Of a stretch of 5,941 bases of DNA, positions 1 to 5,283 are shown in pieces (the stretch's first letter is position 1; each line of letters begins with the position of its first letter). This DNA comes from Pseudomonadota bacterium (lineage in GTDB: Bacteria > Pseudomonadota > Alphaproteobacteria > Sphingomonadales > Sphingomonadaceae). Both the position numbers and the translations under genes were made by a program. The notes under the pieces were generated by a model. It was not told the origin of the DNA and did not search any database. It saw only the letters and a list, made by a program, of their open reading frames with translations. The DNA lies in assembly GCA_023423775.1 (NCBI GenBank), contig JAFAEZ010000057.1, positions 1-5,941 on the forward strand, read 5' to 3'.

Positions 1-25
1 GGGCCCCCCCCCCCTGGGGGGGCCC
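1..25. repeat. GC-only perfect inverted repeat at window edge
   Basis: Bases 1-10 (GGGCCCCCCC) are the exact reverse complement of bases 16-25 (GGGGGGGCCC), leaving a five-base loop CCCCT. This gives a 10-bp all-GC stem, with 11 consecutive C and 7 consecutive G. It ends 13 bases before the ribosome binding site of the phosphofructokinase gene. It could be the stem of a terminator for an unseen upstream gene, although no T-run follows, or a 5'-leader structure of the kinase mRNA. Homopolymers of this length at a sequence end can also be an assembly or read artefact. Confidence 0.5.
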
Positions 26-38
26 CGCGACACCCAAT

Positions 39-46
39 GGGAGAGG
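39..46 (+). promoter_or_regulatory. Ribosome binding site of phosphofructokinase gene
   Basis: The purine-rich run GGGAGAGG ends four bases before the ATG at 51. It supports that start over the out-of-frame ATG at 37-39, which overlaps it. No convincing promoter can be seen in the 38 bases to its left. Confidence 0.6.
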
Positions 47-50
47 CTGG

Positions 51-1151
51 ATGCGGATCGGAGTTCTGACCGGCGGCGGCGACGTGCCCGGCCTCAACGC
101 CTGCATCCGATCGATCGTGATGAACGCCGACGATCGCGGCTGGCAGGTGATCGGCTTCCGGCGCGGCTGGGAGGGCATGCTGGCGATCGACCCTGCCGAT
201 CCCGCTACCGTGGCCGCCAACAGCCTGGCCCTCACCCGCGAAGGCGTGCGCGGGATCGACCGCACCGGCGGGACGATGCTCCACACGTCGCGGACCGACC
301 CGCGCACCGCGGCTGGCGGCGACGCCACGCCCCATGTCCTCCATGTGCTCGAGCGGCTGGGCGTGGACGCGATGGTGACGCTGGGCGGCGACGGCACCTT
401 GCGCTTCTCCGCCCATCTCGCCGCGCAGGGCGTGCCGGTCGTCTCGGTCCCCAAGACCATGGATAACGACGTGTTCGGCACCGATTATTGCATCGGCTTT
501 TCGACGGCGGTGAGCCGCTCGGTGGCGGCGATCAACGCGCTGCGCACCACGGTCGAGAGCCACGAGCGGATCGGCGTGGTCGAATTGTTCGGACGGCGCA
601 GCGGCGAGACCGCTTTGCTCGCCGGCTTCCTCGCCCAGGTCGACCGCACGATCATCGCCGAAGTGCCCGCCGATCTCGACACATTGCTGCCGCTGCTCGC
701 CGAGGACAAGCGCAGCAATCCGGCCCATTATGCGATGTGCGTGATCTCCGAAGGGGCGATTATCGGCGGCGCGATCAGCGGCGATTCCGACCTCTCGCGG
801 CCGGCGAGCGAGCGCGCCGATTCCGGGATCGGCCACCGCCTGGGCCAGACGATCACCGCGCGGCTTGGCAGCGGCACGGTAATCCAGGAACTGGCTTATC
901 TGATGCGCGCCGGCGAACCCGATGCGATGGACCGGATGGTGGGCCTGGCGTTCGGCGCGCTCGCGGTGCAGCTGCTAGAGCGAAGCGAGACGGCGCGGAT
1001 GGTGACGCTGAAGGACGGCAATTACGACCATGTCCCGATCGATACGCTGCTCGGCGGCACCAAGCGGGTGGACGTCGCTGCTTTATACGATCCCGCCACC
1101 TACCGCGCGCGGCTGATGCGGGTCCAAGGAATGCCGATGTTCCTCTACTGA
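51..1151 (+). CDS. 6-phosphofructokinase (PfkA superfamily, divergent subfamily)
   Basis: This cytoplasmic enzyme phosphorylates fructose 6-phosphate to fructose 1,6-bisphosphate using ATP or pyrophosphate. The 366-residue length fits the family. Visible motifs are the N-terminal TGGGDVPGLN loop (residues 7-16), TGGT..HTSR (72-81), GGDGT (112-116), PKTMDND (134-140) with the catalytic Asp at 138, a His-x-Arg at 171-173 matching the substrate Arg162 of E. coli, ELFGRRSG (178-185), SEG (233-235), and YLMRAG (283-288), which replaces the usual QRGG segment. Gly115 at the position of E. coli Gly104 points to ATP, while Lys135 at the position of Gly124 is the lysine seen in pyrophosphate enzymes and in some ATP enzymes such as those of trypanosomes. 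The phosphoryl donor is therefore unsettled. Val277 appears to stand where E. coli has Arg243. The start is supported by an SD-like run and by the family N-terminus at residue 2. The gene converges with the small gene to its right. Superfamily membership is secure; donor choice is inference. Confidence 0.93.
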   Translation: MRIGVLTGGGDVPGLNACIRSIVMNADDRGWQVIGFRRGWEGMLAIDPADPATVAANSLALTREGVRGIDRTGGTMLHTSRTDPRTAAGGDATPHVLHVLERLGVDAMVTLGGDGTLRFSAHLAAQGVPVVSVPKTMDNDVFGTDYCIGFSTAVSRSVAAINALRTTVESHERIGVVELFGRRSGETALLAGFLAQVDRTIIAEVPADLDTLLPLLAEDKRSNPAHYAMCVISEGAIIGGAISGDSDLSRPASERADSGIGHRLGQTITARLGSGTVIQELAYLMRAGEPDAMDRMVGLAFGALAVQLLERSETARMVTLKDGNYDHVPIDTLLGGTKRVDVAALYDPATYRARLMRVQGMPMFLY

Positions 1152-1161
1152 GCGGTGCCGC

Positions 1162-1362
1162 TTAATGGAATTCGGTAAGCTCGAGCCGTTCGTCCTCGCG
1201 CGTGGCCGGATCGCGGCGCACCGTCGCGCGGCGCTCGCGGTCGTGGCCGACGGAATCGTGCTCCAGACTCAAACGTTCCCCCCGCAGCACCTTGGCCGAG
1301 GCGATCGTCGAGCCCTCGGCGTGGAGGGCAGCGTCCATGAGGAGAAAAAGGAACCAGAGCAT
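1162..1362 (-). CDS. Small putative exported protein, function unknown
   Basis: This is a 66-residue reading frame on the minus strand, from ATG at 1362 to TAA at 1162. I chose this ATG because GAGGG (1368-1372) precedes it by five bases and because translation from here gives a signal-peptide-like start: MLWFLFLL, further hydrophobic residues, then LHA before a charged mature part. A TTG at 1383 in the same frame would add seven residues but lacks such a site. Third codon positions are almost all G or C, as in the neighbouring real genes. The mature part of about 50 residues is very polar (many Arg, Glu and Asp, including RRDPATREDERLEL), with no cysteine or transmembrane segment. I do not recognise a family or function. 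It ends 10 bases from the phosphofructokinase stop in a tail-to-tail arrangement, and no terminator stem fits between them. Overlapping frames on both strands here lack a signal peptide and an SD. Confidence 0.6.
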   Translation of the reverse strand: MLWFLFLLMDAALHAEGSTIASAKVLRGERLSLEHDSVGHDRERRATVRRDPATREDERLELTEFH

Positions 1363-1367
1363 CCCAA

Positions 1368-1372
1368 CCCTC
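1368..1372 (-). promoter_or_regulatory. Ribosome binding site deciding the small gene's start
   Basis: GAGGG on the minus strand lies five bases before the ATG at 1362. This selects that ATG over the in-frame TTG at 1383 as the translation start of the small exported protein. Confidence 0.5.
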
Positions 1373-1458
1373 AACGACCGCAACTGTGATTAATTTAGCA
1401 GCGATCCGGAGCGGCGACGCGATCCGCGCAATTTCTCGGTGCGGCGGGGGAACGGCCA

Positions 1459-1487
1459 TTGCGTCCGCCAAAACCCTTTGCTAGAGG
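1459..1487 (+). promoter_or_regulatory. Weak candidate promoter for tRNA-Leu
   Basis: TTGCGT (1459-1464) and TAGAGG (1482-1487) are separated by 17 bases, the right spacing for a housekeeping-sigma promoter. Each hexamer matches only three of six consensus bases. Transcription would start near 1494 and give a leader of roughly 40 bases before the tRNA. The 1384-1535 interval shows no better candidate and no reading frame I believe. Confidence 0.2.
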
Positions 1488-1499
1488 CTCGCGCCTACC

Positions 1500-1524
1500 A
1501 GCCGCCGGGCCTCTTCCGGCGGTT
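1500..1524 (+). repeat. Stem-loop in the tRNA-Leu leader
   Basis: CCGCCGG (1502-1508) and CCGGCGG (1516-1522) are perfect reverse complements around the loop GCCTCTT. A G-T wobble (1501/1523) and an A-T pair (1500/1524) extend the stem to nine pairs. It ends 11 bases before the mature tRNA. The bases after it (CAATCAAATG) are not a terminator T-run, so a leader structure is more likely than a terminator of upstream transcription. Confidence 0.5.
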
Positions 1525-1526
1525 CA

Positions 1527-1628
1527 ATCAAATGTGCGGTCGTGGCGGAATTGGTAGACGCGCAACGTTGAGGTCGTTGTGTCCGAAAGGACGTGGAAGT
1601 TCGAGTCTTCTCGACCGCACCATTTGAT
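1527..1628 (+). other. Leader-trailer helix extending the tRNA acceptor stem
   Basis: ATCAAATG (1527-1534) is the exact reverse complement of CATTTGAT (1621-1628), and T1535 can pair with discriminator A1619. With C1620 bulged, nine further pairs stack on the seven of the acceptor stem, giving a 16-pair helix in the precursor transcript. The helix would bury two bases of the CCA and the RNase P cleavage junction. It may affect end processing or simply be a chance feature; the pairing itself is read directly from the sequence. Confidence 0.55.
1536..1622 (+). tRNA. tRNA-Leu (anticodon GAG)
   Basis: This gene encodes an 87-base leucine tRNA that reads CUC and CUU codons. The acceptor stem GCGGTCG (1536-1542) pairs perfectly with CGACCGC (1612-1618), followed by discriminator A1619 and an encoded CCA (1620-1622). 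The D stem is GCG/CGC with the loop GGAATTGGTAGA that is typical of leucine tRNAs. The anticodon stem CAACG (1563-1567)/CGTTG (1575-1579) holds the seven-base loop TTGAGGT, with anticodon GAG at 1570-1572 and G37. A long variable arm (GTCC-GAAA-GGAC) marks a class II tRNA. The T arm GGAAG-TTCGAGT-CTTCT closes with one G-T wobble. All invariant positions I checked are present, so the gene looks functional. It faces the 3' end of the fimbrial operon. Confidence 0.97.
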
Positions 1629-1656
1629 CGCTGAGGCGCGCGCGGCGCGCTCAGCG
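1629..1656. terminator. GC-rich hairpin shared by tRNA-Leu and usher gene ends
   Basis: CGCTGAG (1629-1635) pairs with CTCAGCG (1650-1656). With G1636 bulged, the inner CGCGC/GCGCG pairs extend the stem to 12 pairs around a GCG loop. It begins immediately after the tRNA trailer helix and, on the minus strand, contains the usher TGA stop codon (1651-1653). Neither strand has a T-run after it, so it is not a canonical intrinsic terminator. It is placed to stop or slow both converging transcripts, or to protect their 3' ends. Confidence 0.45.
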
Positions 1657-4311
1657 CGGGGCCGCTAAGCCCGCATCCCGTATCGAACCGGCCATCACGC
1701 GACCGAGCTGGGCCGTCGGCGCGTCGCTTCCAACCGTGACCTTCTGCGGCAGATCCGGATGGAGCCGCGCCGCCTGCGCCGACAGTTTGGCGATTCGCAG
1801 GCGATAACTGCCGTAGGGCACCCGTTCGAACTGGAAGAAGCCATCGAAGTCGCTGCGGGTCACCGCCGAGACCCGGCCGTCATTGTCGACGAGTTCGAGG
1901 TCGATGCCTTCGAGCGTCCGCCCGCCGACCGCGTTGAGCGTGCCGATCACCTCGCCGGCGCTGACCAAGGGCAACTCGAACGCCACCGCCAGTCCCGGCC
2001 GCGGCGTGACGGCCACGCCCGGCCCCGACGGCTGGGTGAAGGGATCCGAAATCGAAGCCGCATCGATTCCGACCAGCACCGGTCGGTGCGGTTCGAGCCG
2101 GTCCAGGACGACCAGACCGCTCGAATCGGTAAGGGTTTCGACCGGCGAGCGGCCGACCGTGACCTGGACGTTGGCCGCGGCGGGCTCGTCGGGCTGGCGG
2201 AGACCGTCTCCATTGGCATCGTGGAATATGCGGGCGACCGCCGTGCCGTTCGCTGCGAGCTTGGCGGAGGTGACGCGAAGGCCGCCCTTTTTGGGGTCGC
2301 GGCCGAGGCTGAACGCGAGGTTGAGCCCGCCGGCGACGGAACCGTCGCTCGCCGCCTCGATGGTCGCGGAAAGCGCGAAATGATCGAAGCGACGGACATA
2401 GCCGATCGCGCTACGAAAACGATCAAGACTGCGCTCGTAGCCGATCTCGCCGCGCATGTCGGTGCGGACTCCGATAGGCCGCTGCGCCACCAAGGTTCCG
2501 CTTTCGAACCGGTTCTCGGGGGCGAGCCGCCAGCGCAATTCGCCGCGCACGCGCGTGCTGCCGATGCCGCCGTTGGCGAGCAAAGCGGTTTCAAGCCTGT
2601 CGACAGCGCCCGGGTCGGTCCGCTGCCGGCGCCAGTCGAGCGCGGCTGTGACGGCAATACGGCTGACCATGGTCGAGACGCGCGCGCCGCCTTCGAGCGT
2701 GTCGTCGCCATTGAGGCGGTCGACGTAGCGCGCCTCGACATGGACCGGCAGCACCCACCGGCCCCAGCCGATCGCATGATCGAGCGCCACCGCGTGGCGG
2801 CCGGTGACGCCAAGGTCGATCCGGTCGGACACATAGTCGTGCGCGACAACGGACTCGGCGCTGACGAAAGTTTCGCCAAACTGGCCGAGCAGTTGCGCGC
2901 GAGCCGCATAGCCGCCTTGCTCTTCCAGGGAGGCGCCGATCTCGACCAGAGCCGGCCCGAGCGAGCGGCGCAGCGACGTCTCGGCATAGGTCAGGCGCTC
3001 GTCGCGCAGCACCAGGCTGTGGACCTGCAGTGACGCCGACGTGCGGGCGTCTAATCCGCGCTCCAGCCCGAATGCGCCGCGCCAGCCGCGATCGCGCACC
3101 ACGGGGCTGCGCAGGTTGAACAGATATTGCTCGTCCTCGGCGACGCTCGCCCAATACCAGGTTTCGCGCGGCGGTATGCTTTCCGCGCCCACCACCACGG
3201 TCTCGCGCTGGCGCCTCAATTGCCCTTGCGGGCCGTAGAGCACGATCTCGAAGCGGTTATCGCCGTAGAGCAAGGGCACGTCGACGAATTCGTAGCGGCC
3301 GTCGGCGCGGCTGCCGACGGAATCGAGGAGCTGGCCGTTACGGTACAGCTCGGCGTCCCAGCCATTGGGCAGCTCGCCGCGGAAGGTCTTGCGATCGAAG
3401 GTCACCTGCCGGCCGATCGGACGATTGGTCACCACCGCGCCCCGTCCGGCGACGCTTTGCGCCGTGAGCGGAGATCCGAAGGTCGAGATGTCGCCCAGCG
3501 CGACGTGGGTCGCGTGGAGCGGCCCGAGCAGGCCTCCGTCCGAATCGCTGCGATAGGCCCGGATACGGAAATCTGACGGCACGCCGTCGCGATCGGACGA
3601 CAAGCGGGCGTCGGCCGACATCCATGCCAGCTCGCCGGCGGCGTAGAGCTCGTAGCTGCGCTCGAACTGATCGTCGCGTTGCTTGTCGCTGACCCCACCG
3701 AGTTGCGCGACCACATCCAGCGACGGTGTCCGCCACAGGCGATAGGGCAAGCGAGCTTGGGGCAGCCTGGCCAGATCGGTGTCTTCGGTGGGGCGAGTAC
3801 GCGCTGCCCGGGCGCGTCGCTCCGCCGCGAGCTCGACGGGGAGCTTGTTCTCCGCCTTTACGAACAGGAGGGCATTGGCGAGATCGGCACGCAATTCGAT
3901 GCCGAGCCACTCGGACAGCGCGACCAGAGTGACGCACCAGCCGCCGTCGGCGTCGTGGACCGAGCCGGACGCGATGGCCGATTGACGGGTCGCGGTGCGG
4001 AGCGTGCCGGCGCGCCTGTCTATCCGCAGCCGATTGGGTTCCTCGAACGCCCAACCTTCGGCGATGCCGCGGGCCGGGTCGATCGTCACCGGAATATCGA
4101 GCGCGGCCACCATGTCGGAGAGATCGACGCACACGCCGCCCGAAGTCTGATAGCCGCGAATGCCCTCGCCGATGCGGAAGGCGCCGAGCCGCGCATCGAA
4201 CAACAGGGCATCGTCGTCATTCGGGCGCCATTCGGCCGCCTGTGCCGGGCTTTGCGCCGCCGCTCCGCCCAGCAGGACGGCGAGCGCCAGGACCCGCAAG
4301 CGAAATCGCAT
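1651..4311 (-). CDS. Outer-membrane usher-like protein of a fimbria-type chaperone-usher system
   Basis: This 886-residue protein is probably the outer-membrane assembly platform of the pilus encoded by the same operon. It starts with a signal peptide (residues 1 to about 26, ending AQAA before EWRP). Residues about 30-155 form a periplasmic domain with two cysteines, C61 and C126, likely a disulfide. A beta-rich segment around 305-372 (LYRNGQLL, then RYEFVDVPLLYGDNRFE) resembles the Ig-like middle or plug domain of usher-like proteins. Residues about 385-670 alternate charged and hydrophobic residues, as in a beta-barrel. The C-terminal part has an SdrD-B/EF-hand-like loop (D698, N700, D702, G703, E709) and a carboxypeptidase-regulatory-like beta-sandwich (about 785-842). 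It lacks the clear N-terminal signature of classical FimD ushers and is closer in size to the CS1/CFA-type ushers. It starts 22 bases after the chaperone stop, which implies an operon. The usher role is inferred from context and architecture. Confidence 0.78.
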   Translation of the reverse strand: MRFRLRVLALAVLLGGAAAQSPAQAAEWRPNDDDALLFDARLGAFRIGEGIRGYQTSGGVCVDLSDMVAALDIPVTIDPARGIAEGWAFEEPNRLRIDRRAGTLRTATRQSAIASGSVHDADGGWCVTLVALSEWLGIELRADLANALLFVKAENKLPVELAAERRARAARTRPTEDTDLARLPQARLPYRLWRTPSLDVVAQLGGVSDKQRDDQFERSYELYAAGELAWMSADARLSSDRDGVPSDFRIRAYRSDSDGGLLGPLHATHVALGDISTFGSPLTAQSVAGRGAVVTNRPIGRQVTFDRKTFRGELPNGWDAELYRNGQLLDSVGSRADGRYEFVDVPLLYGDNRFEIVLYGPQGQLRRQRETVVVGAESIPPRETWYWASVAEDEQYLFNLRSPVVRDRGWRGAFGLERGLDARTSASLQVHSLVLRDERLTYAETSLRRSLGPALVEIGASLEEQGGYAARAQLLGQFGETFVSAESVVAHDYVSDRIDLGVTGRHAVALDHAIGWGRWVLPVHVEARYVDRLNGDDTLEGGARVSTMVSRIAVTAALDWRRQRTDPGAVDRLETALLANGGIGSTRVRGELRWRLAPENRFESGTLVAQRPIGVRTDMRGEIGYERSLDRFRSAIGYVRRFDHFALSATIEAASDGSVAGGLNLAFSLGRDPKKGGLRVTSAKLAANGTAVARIFHDANGDGLRQPDEPAAANVQVTVGRSPVETLTDSSGLVVLDRLEPHRPVLVGIDAASISDPFTQPSGPGVAVTPRPGLAVAFELPLVSAGEVIGTLNAVGGRTLEGIDLELVDNDGRVSAVTRSDFDGFFQFERVPYGSYRLRIAKLSAQAARLHPDLPQKVTVGSDAPTAQLGRVMAGSIRDAGLAAPR

Positions 4312-4320
4312 CTGTCAGCC

Positions 4321-4332
4321 CCGCCCGGGCGG
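4321..4332 (-). promoter_or_regulatory. Palindrome in the chaperone-usher junction
   Basis: CCGCCCGGGCGG is a perfect 12-base palindrome lying between the chaperone stop codon (4334-4336) and the usher ATG (4309-4311). On the minus strand its last bases run into GG, so the weak usher SD (GGCGGGG) is partly inside the palindrome. Folding would hide that site, and ribosomes finishing the chaperone would open it. This fits translational coupling, which is inference. Such palindromes also arise by chance in GC-rich DNA. Confidence 0.3.
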
Positions 4333-4333
4333 T

Positions 4334-5143
4334 TCAGCGCAGGAAGACCTGAGCCTCGGCGAGAACGCGGCCGCCATCCTCAGGCCGCTCGACATATTGG
4401 ATGGTGACGGACCCGGCGAGCGTACCGGCGAAGTCCTCGCCCGCTGCCAGCGTGACGTTGCGATGCTCGATTTCCGGATAGACGGCGATCCCGCGGGCGA
4501 CCAGCAGCGGCTCGCTGGTGCCGGCCTTGAGCACACGCACGTCGCCATAGAGCGAGCGGTTGCCGGTGCGGCCCAGATCGAACGACACGGCTGCGCGCCC
4601 ATCGCGGCTGGTAAGGCGGGCGTCGGTGATGCGCGCCTGCGCATCGAGCGAGCCGCGGCGGACAATGACCGGAATGGTGATGCCGTAGATCGGAGTCAGG
4701 GCTACCGCGAGCCCGTCGGCCGGCTGTGCTGCGGCCGTGGCGGCGGGGCGCGCGTCCGGAATAGCTCGGAACAGCATGTGCACGCGATATTCGCCGTCGG
4801 CGAGGCCTTCGGGCGGGCGCACGCCGACCCGGATCGATTGCGGCTGATTGGGCTGGAGCGTCACCCGGCGCGGCGCATAAACGACCATTGCCAGCGCCGC
4901 GGCCTCGGCCGCGGTTGGCGTGGCGACATCGACGAGCCGGCCCTCCTCGTTCATGCGCCGCAGCTCCAGGGAGATACGGTAGGTCGCCGCCTCGCCGCCG
5001 ATATTGTTGAGCACGACCTCAGCGCCGCGCTGGCCGTCCAGCACCAGCCGCGTCGGCGCGACGAGCAGGTCACCGCTGGCGCGGGCGGGCCCATGCGCGA
5101 GCGCAAGGGCGGCCAGCGCCGCCATCCACAGAGTCTTCAGCAT
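4334..5143 (-). CDS. Periplasmic pilus chaperone (PapD-like)
   Basis: This 269-residue chaperone would bind pilin subunits in the periplasm, complete their fold by strand donation and deliver them to the usher. The start is the ATG at 5143: it has GGGGAG eight bases upstream and gives a proper signal peptide (residues 1-22, ending PARA before SGD). A GTG at 5221 in the same frame would add 26 hydrophilic residues and bury the signal peptide. The PapD-type N-terminal domain shows APTRLVL (29-35; Arg32 corresponds to the conserved Arg8), LNNIGGEAATYRISLE (45-60), then MVVYAPRRVTLQPNQPQSIR (86-105) and HMLFRAIP (122-129). TPIYGITIPVIVR (150-162) resembles the strand that carries the second anchor residue in other chaperones, but the usual Lys is not obvious. 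The second domain (about 165-269) is also beta-rich, with no cysteine. It sits between the pilin and usher genes, separated from the pilin gene by a stem-loop. Confidence 0.87.
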   Translation of the reverse strand: MLKTLWMAALAALALAHGPARASGDLLVAPTRLVLDGQRGAEVVLNNIGGEAATYRISLELRRMNEEGRLVDVATPTAAEAAALAMVVYAPRRVTLQPNQPQSIRVGVRPPEGLADGEYRVHMLFRAIPDARPAATAAAQPADGLAVALTPIYGITIPVIVRRGSLDAQARITDARLTSRDGRAAVSFDLGRTGNRSLYGDVRVLKAGTSEPLLVARGIAVYPEIEHRNVTLAAGEDFAGTLAGSVTIQYVERPEDGGRVLAEAQVFLR

Positions 5144-5151
5144 TGGCCCCA

Positions 5152-5157
5152 CTCCCC
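5152..5157 (-). promoter_or_regulatory. Ribosome binding site deciding the chaperone start
   Basis: GGGGAG on the minus strand stands eight bases before the ATG at 5143. Together with the signal peptide that follows, it fixes the chaperone start and argues against the upstream in-frame GTG at 5221. Confidence 0.6.
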
Positions 5158-5210
5158 ACCCGGCCCCCGACCGGCCCCTTTCCCTGGTCCACAGGCAAAG
5201 ATTAAGGAAG

Positions 5211-5221
5211 GTGGTTACCAC
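5211..5221. repeat. Short inverted repeat upstream of the chaperone gene
   Basis: GTGGT and ACCAC flank a single central T, giving an 11-base near-palindrome in the pilin-chaperone spacer. It could be a small operator, but no promoter hexamers of quality surround it, so the function is unknown. Confidence 0.2.
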
Positions 5222-5245
5222 AAGCTTGAGTCACTGCGCAAAGGG

Positions 5246-5279
5246 TAGAGGCTCGCCGTCACGGCCAGGCGAGCCTCTA
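5246..5279 (-). terminator. Strong stem-loop after the pilin gene (attenuator or mRNA-stabilising)
   Basis: TAGAGGCTCGCC (5246-5257) and GGCGAGCCTCTA (5268-5279) are perfect reverse complements, a 12-bp stem with a 10-base loop. On the minus strand it starts four bases after the pilin stop codon and is followed by CCCTTTGCG, which contains only a short T-run. It is best read as a partial terminator or a 3'-end protector that lets pilin exceed chaperone and usher, a common arrangement in fimbrial operons. A full terminator is less likely, because the downstream genes show no clear promoter of their own. Confidence 0.7.
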
Positions 5280-5283
5280 AGCC

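Noticed and set aside
488..1165. A 225-codon plus-strand frame inside the phosphofructokinase gene
   Set aside because: It is a shifted frame of a clearly recognised enzyme, with an Arg-rich product.
1145..1471. A 108-codon minus-strand frame overlapping the small exported gene
   Set aside because: It overlaps the phosphofructokinase stop, has no signal peptide and has a weaker start than the 66-residue frame.
1439..1627. A 62-codon plus-strand frame across the tRNA gene
   Set aside because: It reads through the tRNA and its product is partly the translated tRNA sequence, so it is not a gene.
1602..1650. tRNA 3' end as an integration site for an island carrying the fimbrial operon
   Set aside because: No integrase, no second copy of the tRNA end and no composition change are visible in the window.
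1759..3033. A 424-codon plus-strand open frame opposite the usher gene
   Set aside because: It lies wholly inside the usher gene on the other strand, has a low-complexity Arg/Ala/Asp-rich product and no SD or recognisable domain. It is a GC-rich shadow.
5144..5221. Longer chaperone starting at GTG 5221
   Set aside because: It adds 26 hydrophilic residues before the signal peptide and has no SD; the ATG at 5143 has both SD and signal peptide.
4160..5248. A 362-codon plus-strand open frame opposite the chaperone gene
   Set aside because: It covers the chaperone on the opposite strand, with Arg/Ala-rich composition and no family signature.
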